Positions 17,345 through 25,689 of a DNA stretch of 64,000 nucleotides are shown here, one piece after another; the stretch's first letter is position 1, and every line of letters begins with the position of its first letter. A model generated the notes under the pieces. The model was not told where the DNA came from. It saw only the letters and a list, made by a program, of their open reading frames with translations, and did not search any database. Origin of the DNA: Bacteroidetes bacterium 46-16 (GTDB lineage: Bacteria; Bacteroidota; Bacteroidia; Chitinophagales; Chitinophagaceae); contig MKUN01000029.1 of the NCBI GenBank assembly GCA_001897835.1, positions 228,439 to 292,438 on the forward strand, in the 5' to 3' direction. The position numbers and the translations under genes were made by a program.

Positions 17345-18028
17345 ATGAAACAATTAGAAACAGAACTCGAATCATTAAAAAGTGAAGTGATCAATATGTG
17401 GTTACTGGTTCAATCCCAAATGAATAAAGCGCTTGAATCAATAATTCATTTCGATAAAGATCTTGCGCGGGAGGTCGTACAAAAAGAAAAAAGAGTTAAT
17501 GCTTTTGAATTGAAAATTGATCGCGATTGTGAGAATATCTTTGCTTTATATGCCCCGGTAGCTGTAGATATGCGTTTTCTGCTGGCCATACTGAAGATAA
17601 ACAATAACCTTGAGCGCATTGGTGATATCGCTGAAGGTATTGCCCGGTATGTTATCGACAGTTCGGTGAATTTTGACCCGGAACTAATGGAAAGTACGCA
17701 TATGCTTGCAATGTATAATGACGCCCTTAACATCCTCATGGATGCCCGCACAGCATTTGAAAAAGAAGACACTATACTGGCACGCAGTATTTTCAAGCGT
17801 GATGAAGCACTAGATGCAGTGAATAAGAGTGCTAATGAGAGTATAGCTGCATACATCCGTAAAAACATGGATTGCATTGCTGAAGCGCTTTATGTACTGT
17901 CGATAATCAGGAAGCTGGAAAGGGTAGGCGACCAGGCAAAGAATATAGCCGAAGAGATCATCTTTTATATAGAAGCCAAGGTGCTGAAGCACCAGGGTAA
18001 CGACGAATATGGGTCAATAGTAAAATAA
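17345..18028 (+). CDS. phoU: Phosphate signalling protein PhoU
   Basis: 227 residues, the standard PhoU length, all helical. The two metal-binding repeats are visible: ERIGDIAEGIARY near residue 91 and ERVGDQAKNIAEEI near residue 198. PhoU links PstSCAB activity to the PhoR/PhoB two-component system and restrains it when phosphate is plentiful. It ends the pst operon directly before a strong terminator. No phoR or phoB is in the window. Confidence 0.95.
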   Translation: MKQLETELESLKSEVINMWLLVQSQMNKALESIIHFDKDLAREVVQKEKRVNAFELKIDRDCENIFALYAPVAVDMRFLLAILKINNNLERIGDIAEGIARYVIDSSVNFDPELMESTHMLAMYNDALNILMDARTAFEKEDTILARSIFKRDEALDAVNKSANESIAAYIRKNMDCIAEALYVLSIIRKLERVGDQAKNIAEEIIFYIEAKVLKHQGNDEYGSIVK

Positions 18029-18065
18029 GAAAGGGCTGTTTCAAAATTGAAACAGCCCTTTCTTT
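18029..18065. terminator. Bidirectional terminator between phoU and the beta-helix lipoprotein gene
   Basis: A perfect 14-bp stem (GAAAGGGCTGTTTC / GAAACAGCCCTTTC) with a 6-base loop begins right after the phoU stop codon, with a T-run to the right and A residues to the left. It would stop transcription arriving from both strands. Confidence 0.9.
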
Positions 18066-18092
18066 GGATTTGAGTTGCTATCTGTTGAAATA

Positions 18093-19502
18093 TTAATAAA
18101 CAGTGTTTTCAGCATCGAAGGTAGCCCAACCAGAGGTCCAGTCGTTAGAACCATCAAAAGCACCTATGTAAGATACTGTTGTGAAGCCCATACCAGACAG
18201 ACCGCTGAAGTCAGCACCTGAGTTGGCAGGGGATGAAGCTTTCAGCAGGTAGTTAGGACGACCCGCACTTGAAGATATCGCTGAAGAGAACTTGTTAGGA
18301 TCGGTAAGACCAACAAGCTGTGAGCTATCGAGTACAGTTGTGTTTGTTGCTGCAAACCATGTATCAGCATTTGCCCAGGTATTGTGCTTGTAAGGTGTTG
18401 GGCAACCTGCAATGATATTGTTCTTGAAGTTCAGCGTACCGGCATCAGCATTTGCTGAAGTAGGCTGGCCTTTAGTATCATCGATATAAAGACCTGCCAG
18501 CGGGAAGCCCATGATTATAGAGTTGTGAATGCTTTCTGAAGAGTTACGGCGTATTTGCGCACCGTGCTGAAAGTTCGCATTGATACCGCTTGTTGGGCTT
18601 GATGTTGAGTTAGCACCTGTGATCGGGCCTATGATCGTCATGTTAGAGAAAACAGCTTTAGTTTTAGGCTCAAGTGCAGAACCATTGGCATCATTATCTG
18701 ATTCGAAACCGTTAGAACCTGACTGGTCAGCAATTGTTTTGTAACGCTGTGCTACACCAAACTGTACGTGACCGGAAAAACCGTTATCCGTATCAAAATC
18801 ATCATCCCATGTATAAGTTGCCATCAGGTGATCGCAGTTCACTGTACCGCCAAACCATTCGTAAGCATCATCGCCTGAGCGATATACCTGAACATAGCTG
18901 ATGGTTGTACCAGCACCTACACCGCCCATTGTAAGACCGTTGATCTCGTTATCGGGAGAGTAAGCGATACCGGCGAACTCGATACGTACATACTTCAAAG
19001 TACCTGAATTGTCGTTCACATCGCTACCACCATAATAGATGTATTTATTCTCATCACCGCCATTTGTTGGTACCAGGCCACCTTCTATCTTAGAGTTGTT
19101 GTTAGCTGCATTTATTGGTGCTTTACCCAGCAGGATCACACCACCCCAGTCACCTTCACGACGGGCACCAGCTGCAACAGCAGAAGTAAATATTACCGGC
19201 TGCGTAGCAGTACCTTGTGCATCTACTTTAGAACCACGGGTAATAACCAGTGTTCCTTTTGTAGCTTTATCACCCATTATTATGGTACCTGCAGGGATAT
19301 GCAGTGTTGCACCCTCTGTTACATACACAAAACCTTTCAGCATATATTTTTTACTTGCATCCATGGTCATGTCTGAAGCGATGTCTCCAGATAACTCTAT
19401 GTAGTCAGAGCTAGGAGTAGGTTCAGTAGTTGTATCATCTTTCTTTTTACAAGCCCCAAATAGTAAGGTTAATGAGAGACCAGCTAATAAAATTTTTTTC
19501 AT
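18093..19502 (-). CDS. Beta-helix surface lipoprotein paired with a TonB receptor
   Basis: 469 residues. Signal peptide with lipobox LFGAC (Cys18) followed by KKKDD, a start seen in surface lipoproteins. From about residue 55 the chain looks like a right-handed parallel beta-helix: GATLHIPAGTIIMGD, then GTLVITRGSKVDAQGTATQPVIFTS. A conserved acidic core reads SGDDAYEWFGGTVN and TWDDDFDTDNGFSGHVQFG. The protein is a clear paralogue of the T9SS protein at 23796-25613, which shares DWGG, VRIEFAGIA-SP-NE-NGLT and the acidic core. It lies downstream of a TonB receptor and has its own repeat-array promoter. Function unknown; phosphate or phosphoester capture is an inference from context. Confidence 0.7.
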   Translation of the reverse strand: MKKILLAGLSLTLLFGACKKKDDTTTEPTPSSDYIELSGDIASDMTMDASKKYMLKGFVYVTEGATLHIPAGTIIMGDKATKGTLVITRGSKVDAQGTATQPVIFTSAVAAGARREGDWGGVILLGKAPINAANNNSKIEGGLVPTNGGDENKYIYYGGSDVNDNSGTLKYVRIEFAGIAYSPDNEINGLTMGGVGAGTTISYVQVYRSGDDAYEWFGGTVNCDHLMATYTWDDDFDTDNGFSGHVQFGVAQRYKTIADQSGSNGFESDNDANGSALEPKTKAVFSNMTIIGPITGANSTSSPTSGINANFQHGAQIRRNSSESIHNSIIMGFPLAGLYIDDTKGQPTSANADAGTLNFKNNIIAGCPTPYKHNTWANADTWFAATNTTVLDSSQLVGLTDPNKFSSAISSSAGRPNYLLKASSPANSGADFSGLSGMGFTTVSYIGAFDGSNDWTSGWATFDAENTVY

Positions 19503-19532
19503 GTTGGTTAATTTTCGGTGAAATTATTATTA

Positions 19533-19565
19533 CTATGTAACCGCAACATTACCGCATCATTAAGC
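19533..19565 (-). promoter_or_regulatory. Pho-box-like 11-bp repeat array upstream of the beta-helix lipoprotein gene
   Basis: Read on the minus strand, three adjacent 11-mers occur: GCTTAATGATG, CGGTAATGTTG and CGGTTACATAG. They share TAA (TTA in the last) at the core and a terminal G. Six bases after the last unit comes TAATTTCA, a weak -7-like element, and then the ATG at 19502. The architecture is the same as in the arrays at 22429, 25647 and 28616. Confidence 0.6.
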
Positions 19566-19579
19566 CTGTGTTAAATCAC

Positions 19580-22393
19580 TTAGAAGCGATACGTATAGGT
19601 TAAAGAAAAAGTACTGCCGGGGCGATATTGCTTTAATACATAGTCTTTAGTAGGGTCTGTCACACCTTCCTGGTATGTTACCTTATCAAACTTCTTATTG
19701 CCGTTCTGGTCATAATAGAATACGATGGGCGAATTGAGCAGATCTTTTATATTGAACCTGAGCTCACTCCGCTTACTGATATTATAGGCCGCCTGGAAAT
19801 CGAGCAGGTTACGCGAATTTTCATATGCATTCCCAAGCGAATTGGACGCCGCTGCAGTGCCACCACCCTGGCCTACCAGGAATATACGCTGGCCGATCCT
19901 GTTGTACAGCAAATTAAAGTTAAGCTTACCATCCAGCACACTATATGTAAGGCTTGTATTGATAACGTAGTTCGATTGTCCGCTCAGTGGCCTGTCTTGT
20001 GAGTTGGCCGATGTATCATTTACCAGCGATTTGATATATGCCAGGTTCACATAGAAGACTATATTTTTCAGGAAGCTATTACGGGCTATGAACTCAAGAT
20101 TCTTTCTTGCTTCAGCTTCCACACCTACATTATAAGCACTGTAATAGTTCCTCGGGTTTATCTCAAACTGGCTTATGCCCAGCGAATACACTTCGTTCTC
20201 GATGGTGTTCCTGAAGAACTTATAGAATACCGAAGCGGATAGTATCTCGCCTGCGTTGGGGAAAATTTCATAACGCAGGTCAGCATTGTGTATCCTGGTC
20301 CTTTCCAGTTTCGGTTCACCGTTCACAAGAGCCGACATCTCGAAATCATAATAAGAGAACGGCGCCATCTCACGAAGTTCAGGACGCGCTACGCTCTTGT
20401 AGTATGATGCCCTTAAATTAGACTTTGAAGTAAGTGCATAAGTGAAGTTAACCGAAGGCAAAGGATCTACCCATGTTTTATTAATCGCCAGGGGTGCTCC
20501 TGATAAAGTAGAATTGAGCTTCACATTAAAATATTCAGCCCTAACGCCTAAAACGGTCCTGAATTTATCTGTTATCCTGCTGTCTATCATAGCATATCCT
20601 GCACCTGATACGGTTGTTGCATCATATTTATCGGAGCCCGAGGTAATATCATCAAGCTGGTAAAAACCCTGGTCAATGATATCATTGCTGTATAAGGTCT
20701 GTAAAGGCCTCAGTGCTACTTCATCAGCGCCATTCATTATCGTGTTCAGCTTAAGACCAATATAGCGTGCATCAAAACTGCGGTCCCTGTACTGACCCAG
20801 GACACCGGCCTTTAGTGAGGTTTTATTAAATAATTTGACCGGTAAAGTATAGTTTACCGCACCTGTATACAGGTTTTCCATCAGGTCGGAAAAGAAGCGG
20901 TTATTGGCTTTACCAACAGTGCTGTTATCTGCTACAAGTGGCTCGTCAGGGCTATTGATGTCCCTGAAGTAAGTGTTCTTTCTCTGGTCGGGCTGGTTAT
21001 TCGTTATCTTATTGTATGACACGATCCAGTTGATCTTGCTTTGCCCTTTACCAAGCTGGTGATCGCCTTCCAGCGAGGTCTTGAACAATGATTTCTGCAC
21101 CAGGTCGAAAGCATAATAATTTATGTACTTGGAACTACCATAGTTTTGACCGGTACGATACAGGAAGTTGTCGTCAAATACTTTATTATAGAGTGTTTTA
21201 AGCACCAGTTTGCTCTTGCCGAAAGAGTAGCCAAAATTCAGCAAACCACCTACATTAGTTGAATAAACGTAGCTATTGTCTTTATAATCATAATTATCGT
21301 AGCGCCTGATCATCGGGTTATCGGTGGTGCCATTTATAGTTTCTGAGTGGTTATAGGTGATAGCGCCTATTACGCCAAAGCTCCTGTTCCTTTTCAGTAG
21401 ATACGACCTGCCCATAGATCCCTGCAGGCTGATACCAGGCAAAGCGCTACGCTCTTTTATCGTATAATCGTTATTTAAAGATTTTTCAGCATTCTTTTGT
21501 TCTGTTGCGCTCAGGCTGTTGTTGATGATCTTGGAAGTTGAGGGGAAATTACCCGGCAACTGGCGCAAACCATTGTCAAAACCCAGGAAGTCTGTACTAC
21601 TGTGATTACCTGATTTGAAGGTCTTAAAGGTAGATACTGTGTTATAACTGGTACCTATCGATATCGTATTGAAATTTTCTTCAGGTATTTCCTTGGTCAG
21701 TATGTTGATGACCCCACCGGCAAAGTCGCCGGGTAGGTCGGGTGTACCTGATTTTGTGATCACAATATTGTCTATCAGGTTAGCCGGAATGATATCGAAT
21801 GAGAATGCCTTACGGTTAGGCTCAGTACTCGGTAAGATAGCATTATCTATGAGGGCCGTATTATAACGGTCGCTCAGGCCACGGACAATAACGAATTTAT
21901 TGTCCTGTATGGTGGTGCCGCTTACACGCTTTAAAACCTCACCGGTACTGCGATCGGGCGATTTTTTAATTACATCGGCAGATATACCATCCGATACAGA
22001 AGCACTGTTCTTCTGCAAGGCATAAAGCGCATTTACATTCTCTTTTTTCAACGAAGAGCGGATCACCACTTCCTGTAGCTGGGTATTGTCCGACTCACCC
22101 AATGATATATTCAATGAGGTGCTGCTGCCATTAGTTACTTTAACATCAGCTATTTCTTTGGTCTGGAAGCCCAGGTATTTAACCTCAAGCGTATATGTAC
22201 CAGCGTCAATAGCAAGAGCAAAATTACCATCCACATCTGTCACGGTGCCATGCGGGGTACCTTTTACAATGATCGTAGCGCCGATAATCGTTTCGCCAGA
22301 TTTTTCTTCGGTTACTTTACCTGTTATTTTGCCGCCTGCTATTGCGTACAAACTTGAAAACAGCATTACAGCCAGCAACGGTATGATGCGCAT
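19580..22393 (-). CDS. TonB-dependent receptor with CarboxypepD_reg domain, module 1
   Basis: 937 residues from the ATG at 22393. An in-frame ATG at 22417 is rejected because it overlaps the inferred -7 element. Signal peptide, then a CarboxypepD_reg-like domain (GKITGKVTEEKSGETIIGAT, about residues 20-100), a plug domain (VIVRGLSDRYNTALIDNA; GTPDLPGDFAGGVINI) and a C-terminal 22-strand barrel ending in aromatic Phe (TYTYRF). It imports a ligand across the outer membrane using TonB energy. There is no SusD partner; the partner appears to be the beta-helix lipoprotein gene 77 bp downstream. The receptor at 25690-28560 is its paralogue. Confidence 0.9.
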   Translation of the reverse strand: MRIIPLLAVMLFSSLYAIAGGKITGKVTEEKSGETIIGATIIVKGTPHGTVTDVDGNFALAIDAGTYTLEVKYLGFQTKEIADVKVTNGSSTSLNISLGESDNTQLQEVVIRSSLKKENVNALYALQKNSASVSDGISADVIKKSPDRSTGEVLKRVSGTTIQDNKFVIVRGLSDRYNTALIDNAILPSTEPNRKAFSFDIIPANLIDNIVITKSGTPDLPGDFAGGVINILTKEIPEENFNTISIGTSYNTVSTFKTFKSGNHSSTDFLGFDNGLRQLPGNFPSTSKIINNSLSATEQKNAEKSLNNDYTIKERSALPGISLQGSMGRSYLLKRNRSFGVIGAITYNHSETINGTTDNPMIRRYDNYDYKDNSYVYSTNVGGLLNFGYSFGKSKLVLKTLYNKVFDDNFLYRTGQNYGSSKYINYYAFDLVQKSLFKTSLEGDHQLGKGQSKINWIVSYNKITNNQPDQRKNTYFRDINSPDEPLVADNSTVGKANNRFFSDLMENLYTGAVNYTLPVKLFNKTSLKAGVLGQYRDRSFDARYIGLKLNTIMNGADEVALRPLQTLYSNDIIDQGFYQLDDITSGSDKYDATTVSGAGYAMIDSRITDKFRTVLGVRAEYFNVKLNSTLSGAPLAINKTWVDPLPSVNFTYALTSKSNLRASYYKSVARPELREMAPFSYYDFEMSALVNGEPKLERTRIHNADLRYEIFPNAGEILSASVFYKFFRNTIENEVYSLGISQFEINPRNYYSAYNVGVEAEARKNLEFIARNSFLKNIVFYVNLAYIKSLVNDTSANSQDRPLSGQSNYVINTSLTYSVLDGKLNFNLLYNRIGQRIFLVGQGGGTAAASNSLGNAYENSRNLLDFQAAYNISKRSELRFNIKDLLNSPIVFYYDQNGNKKFDKVTYQEGVTDPTKDYVLKQYRPGSTFSLTYTYRF

Positions 22394-22414
22394 TATTATA
22401 TATATTATTTTGTG

Positions 22415-22461
22415 CAAAAGTCATCAAACAATGTTACCACTACCTTACCGCAACGTTACCG
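22415..22461 (-). promoter_or_regulatory. Pho-box-like repeat array and -7 element of TonB receptor 1
   Basis: On the minus strand the most regular array of the window reads CGGTAACGTTG, CGGTAAGGTAG and TGGTAACATTG (22461 to 22429), three exact 11-bp steps. Further upstream AGTTAACATTT (22483-22473) falls in the same register, with one degenerate unit between. Six bases after the last unit lies GACTTTTG (22422-22415), one mismatch from TAnnTTTG. Transcription would start near 22409, which argues for the ATG at 22393 as the translation start. Confidence 0.65.
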
Positions 22462-22567
22462 GTAAATGAAGTAAATGTTAACTAACTATGAATTTTTACT
22501 TTATGGTTAACAAAATGTTGCTTTTATGTGATTTTTTGCTTAGGGTTCTTGCCGTTATTTTTACACT

Positions 22568-23740
22568 ATGGATCAGCGCCAATTGTTTCGCCGGCATTTA
22601 GCACAAACTTCTGAAAGCCCAATAGGTTTAGACATTACCCATGCCGCAGGTAATTACTTATATGATGCAGATGGTAATAAATACCTTGACCTGATAGGTG
22701 GTATCAGTGTATGCAATATAGGGCACACTCACCCGGAAGTTATCCATGCCATAAAGCAGCAGGCCGAAAAATACCTGCACATCATGGTATATGGCGAGCT
22801 GATACAAAGCCCGCAGGTGCAGTACGCCACTCTATTATCAAAACACTTACCCCAAACGCTGAGCTCAGTATACTTTACCAACTCGGGAACAGAAGCTACC
22901 GAAGGGGCGATCAAGCTGGCCAGGCGGGCCACGGGAAGGCCGGGAATTATCAGCTGCAATAAAAGCTACCACGGCGCCAGCCTGGGCGCACTTAGTGTGA
23001 TGGGTGATGAGTACTGGCGCAATGCATTCAGGCCTCTGCTGCCCGGTGTAAAAAGGTTTGACTATAACAGTACCGCACTTATCGAGGCTGTTGACACCAC
23101 CACTGCCTGCGTGATCATTGAAACAGTGCAGGCGGAAGCAGGTGTATTAGAACCTGGGCCGGAATGGCTCACCGCATTAAGAGCCCGCTGCACCGAAACC
23201 GGTGCGCTCTTGGTTATGGATGAGATACAATGTGGATTTGGGCGTACCGGTAAATTATGGGGCTTTCAGCATTATGATGTAGTGCCGGATATTGTTTTAT
23301 TAGGCAAAGCGCTTGGTGGTGGTATGCCATTAGGAGCTTTTATTTCGTCACAGGAATTGATGCAAAACCTAATGCATGATCCTGTATTGGGGCATATCAC
23401 CACCTTTGGCGGTCACCCGGTATCCTGTGCTGCAGGCATGGCTGCCATGCAGGTATTGCTCAACGAAAAACTTGTGGAGGAGGTTAATGCAAAAGAGAAA
23501 TTGTTCCATTCACTCCTCAGGCACCCTGCAATAAAAGCGGTCAGGAGCAAAGGATTGCTGATCGCAGTAGAGCTCGATGGCGCTTCACATGTTTTAAACA
23601 CCTTAAGAGCTTGCCTCGAAAAAGGTCTTTTTTCGGACTGGTTCCTGTTTGCACCCGAATGTATTCGCGTAGCCCCGCCGCTAACCATTACCCATGCTGA
23701 AATAGAGATAGCCTGCGATCGTATCCTCAAATGTCTATAA
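22568..23740 (+). CDS. Class III PLP-dependent aminotransferase (acetylornithine/ornithine aminotransferase-like)
   Basis: 390 residues, close to ArgD/RocD length. The PLP-binding Lys247 is in LLGKALGGGMPLGA; Asp218 in VMDEIQCGFGRTG holds the pyridine nitrogen; the phosphate-binding NSGTEATEGAIKLAR and the HTHPEV and TTFGGHPVSCAA blocks are all present. It transfers an amino group from an omega-amino donor such as ornithine to an oxo acid. It stands alone on the plus strand between two minus-strand receptor modules, with a terminator after it. No arginine genes are near, so the exact substrate is undetermined. Confidence 0.88.
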   Translation: MDQRQLFRRHLAQTSESPIGLDITHAAGNYLYDADGNKYLDLIGGISVCNIGHTHPEVIHAIKQQAEKYLHIMVYGELIQSPQVQYATLLSKHLPQTLSSVYFTNSGTEATEGAIKLARRATGRPGIISCNKSYHGASLGALSVMGDEYWRNAFRPLLPGVKRFDYNSTALIEAVDTTTACVIIETVQAEAGVLEPGPEWLTALRARCTETGALLVMDEIQCGFGRTGKLWGFQHYDVVPDIVLLGKALGGGMPLGAFISSQELMQNLMHDPVLGHITTFGGHPVSCAAGMAAMQVLLNEKLVEEVNAKEKLFHSLLRHPAIKAVRSKGLLIAVELDGASHVLNTLRACLEKGLFSDWFLFAPECIRVAPPLTITHAEIEIACDRILKCL

Positions 23741-23775
23741 AAGAAACCGTCCTGCACATGCAGGACGGTTCTTAA
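23741..23775. terminator. Bidirectional terminator after the aminotransferase gene
   Basis: A 12-bp perfect stem AACCGTCCTGCA / TGCAGGACGGTT lies between the convergent aminotransferase and T9SS beta-helix genes. It is flanked by A residues on the left and a short TTCTTAA on the right. Confidence 0.8.
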
Positions 23776-23795
23776 CCTTTATTGTCGGAAAGTAC

Positions 23796-25613
23796 TTATT
23801 TAATGACAGAAAGTTTCAGCGTCTTATTACCGTTGTTTGAATTGATAGAAACAAAGTATAAGCCAGCGTTAAATTTGCTCAGATCAATGTTGATCACCTG
23901 GTTGCCGCTTACATTGTTACCATTGAACAGTTCAGCTACAACCTTACCGGTCATGTCAAGCATGCTAACCTGTACATTGCTGGTTTCGTTTAAGTTGAAA
24001 GAAACGGTTGCAGATTGGTTAGCAGGGTTAGGGAATACTTCAGCTAAAGATATGTTGAACACCTTAGCAGATTTTACACCAGTGTTTACGTGGTCGTAGT
24101 TAGTATTCTGCGGATCCCAGTCAACCCATACTTTGGTCCAGTCGGCGGAAGAAAGCTGTGTGCCTGCAAATGCGCCGATGTAGTTTACCTGGTCAAAGAA
24201 AGCATCATTAGCTTTGTTATCAGCGAAGCCCGGAGGTACATCTGGTGCATTATAATTTGCATAGTTGTTGCTTGTATCCAGGTTGATCGGGTTAGCCGTA
24301 TTGAACGGATGGCCATGTGAGTTATAACAAACAGGCGATATCGTCAAAGGTATAAGGCTTGGATTAGTAGTAGAAAACGGATTGGCCAGGTTAACGTTAG
24401 TGCTGAAGTTAGCATATATCTTGTTGCCATAAGCAGGGTTCAGCAGGAAATCCCATGGACCAGAAAATGGCTGGAAACGTGGAACCGGCGTACCACCTGT
24501 AGTATCAGCGTTGGCGTTGATAGCAGTCATACTGCGCGCACCGTCTTTTACATATAATATGTCCCTTGCAAAACCATCCTGTGTACCGGTACCGGCGATT
24601 ATGTTGTGGCGGAACTGGAGCTCGTCGGTACCTATGTTACCTGATGTAGTAGTGTATTGAGGAGCAGCTTCATCCAGCAATACTCCGCAAGGCCATGCGC
24701 CAACGATACTGTTAACAAGTGACATAGCACTGCCGCGGCGGATGTGTACACCAGCCCTTATTGCAGTAGCGTACTGTGTAGTTGTAGGATTCAGCAGCGG
24801 GCCTACAGCAGTTATGTTCGAGAAAACGGGTTTGGTAAGACGTACAGTATCAGTGCCAGACTGGTAGCTGTCGCTTTCCCAACCTTTAGAACCACTCACG
24901 TCACCTACGTTAGGATCGCGAAGGATAACACCGAACTGTACTTTACCCTGCCAGCCGTTATCGTTATCAAAATCATCATCCCATGAGCGATATGCTACAA
25001 GGTATTTAGCGTTAACATTACCGCCAAACCATTCAACAGCATCATCACCGCTGTAAGATATCTGTACGTGGTCTATCTGCGTAGCATCACCTACACTGCA
25101 AAGTGTAAGACCGTTAACTTCATTGTTTGGAGAAAGTGCGATACCGGCAAATTCAATACGAACGAATGACAGCTTACCGCTGTTGTCATGCGGGTCGTTA
25201 CCACCATAGTGAGAACGCGGACCGCCTTCAACCTGTGCATCACCACCATTCCAGTTGTTGGGTGCACGGCCGCATATCATCAAACCACCCCAGTCACCAT
25301 AGTTCCTGTTGCCGGGAGCTTCGTTTGAAGTAAATACGATAGGCTGGTCTACAGTACCATTAGCCATGATCTTTGCGCCGCGCTCGATGATAAGCGTACC
25401 CTTAGAATCATGGTCACCTTTGATGATCACACCGGCGTCTATTGTCAATGTAGCTCCGTCGGTAACATACACCCATCCCTTAAGGAAATATTGTTTGTCA
25501 TTGGTCCAGTGTGTATCGCTTGATATACTGTCCTGAACGGTTACTGTTGTGTAAGCAAAAGCCTGGGTGATGGCTATGAAACACAATGTGAATAAAAGGA
25601 GATGTTTTTTCAT
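23796..25613 (-). CDS. T9SS-secreted beta-helix protein, paralogue of the lipoprotein at 18093
   Basis: 605 residues. Signal peptide MKKHLLLFTLCFIAITQAFA, a beta-helix region (about 30-500) and a type A sorting domain from about residue 528 (VFPNPANQSATVSFNLNE, SMLDMTGKVV, FNAGLYFVSI) ending in TLKLSVIK. The shared core with the lipoprotein includes DWGGLMICGRAP, FVRIEFAGIALSPNNEVNGL, SGDDAVEWFGGNVN and SWDDDFDNDNGWQGKVQFGV. Here surface attachment would occur through the T9SS instead of a lipid. It follows TonB receptor 2 by 76 bp and has its own repeat-array promoter. Confidence 0.8.
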   Translation of the reverse strand: MKKHLLLFTLCFIAITQAFAYTTVTVQDSISSDTHWTNDKQYFLKGWVYVTDGATLTIDAGVIIKGDHDSKGTLIIERGAKIMANGTVDQPIVFTSNEAPGNRNYGDWGGLMICGRAPNNWNGGDAQVEGGPRSHYGGNDPHDNSGKLSFVRIEFAGIALSPNNEVNGLTLCSVGDATQIDHVQISYSGDDAVEWFGGNVNAKYLVAYRSWDDDFDNDNGWQGKVQFGVILRDPNVGDVSGSKGWESDSYQSGTDTVRLTKPVFSNITAVGPLLNPTTTQYATAIRAGVHIRRGSAMSLVNSIVGAWPCGVLLDEAAPQYTTTSGNIGTDELQFRHNIIAGTGTQDGFARDILYVKDGARSMTAINANADTTGGTPVPRFQPFSGPWDFLLNPAYGNKIYANFSTNVNLANPFSTTNPSLIPLTISPVCYNSHGHPFNTANPINLDTSNNYANYNAPDVPPGFADNKANDAFFDQVNYIGAFAGTQLSSADWTKVWVDWDPQNTNYDHVNTGVKSAKVFNISLAEVFPNPANQSATVSFNLNETSNVQVSMLDMTGKVVAELFNGNNVSGNQVINIDLSKFNAGLYFVSINSNNGNKTLKLSVIK

Positions 25614-25632
25614 AATAGCGTTGTTTTGAACA

Positions 25633-25679
25633 CGAAAGTAGAAGCACCATGTTACCGCTAGATTACGGGCAGGTTACTA
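25633..25679 (-). promoter_or_regulatory. Pho-box-like repeat array and -7 element of the T9SS beta-helix gene
   Basis: Minus-strand units TAGTAACCTGC, CCGTAATCTAG and CGGTAACATGG (25679 to 25647) all carry GTAA at positions 3-6 with an exact 11-bp step. After six bases comes TACTTTCG (25640-25633), one mismatch from TAnnTTTG, giving a leader of about 15-20 bases before the ATG at 25613. Confidence 0.6.
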
Positions 25680-25689
25680 AAATGTGATT

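Noticed and set aside
14000..18000. Large antisense frames over the pst genes
   Set aside because: They follow the codon pattern of the genes on the other strand and have no domain of their own.
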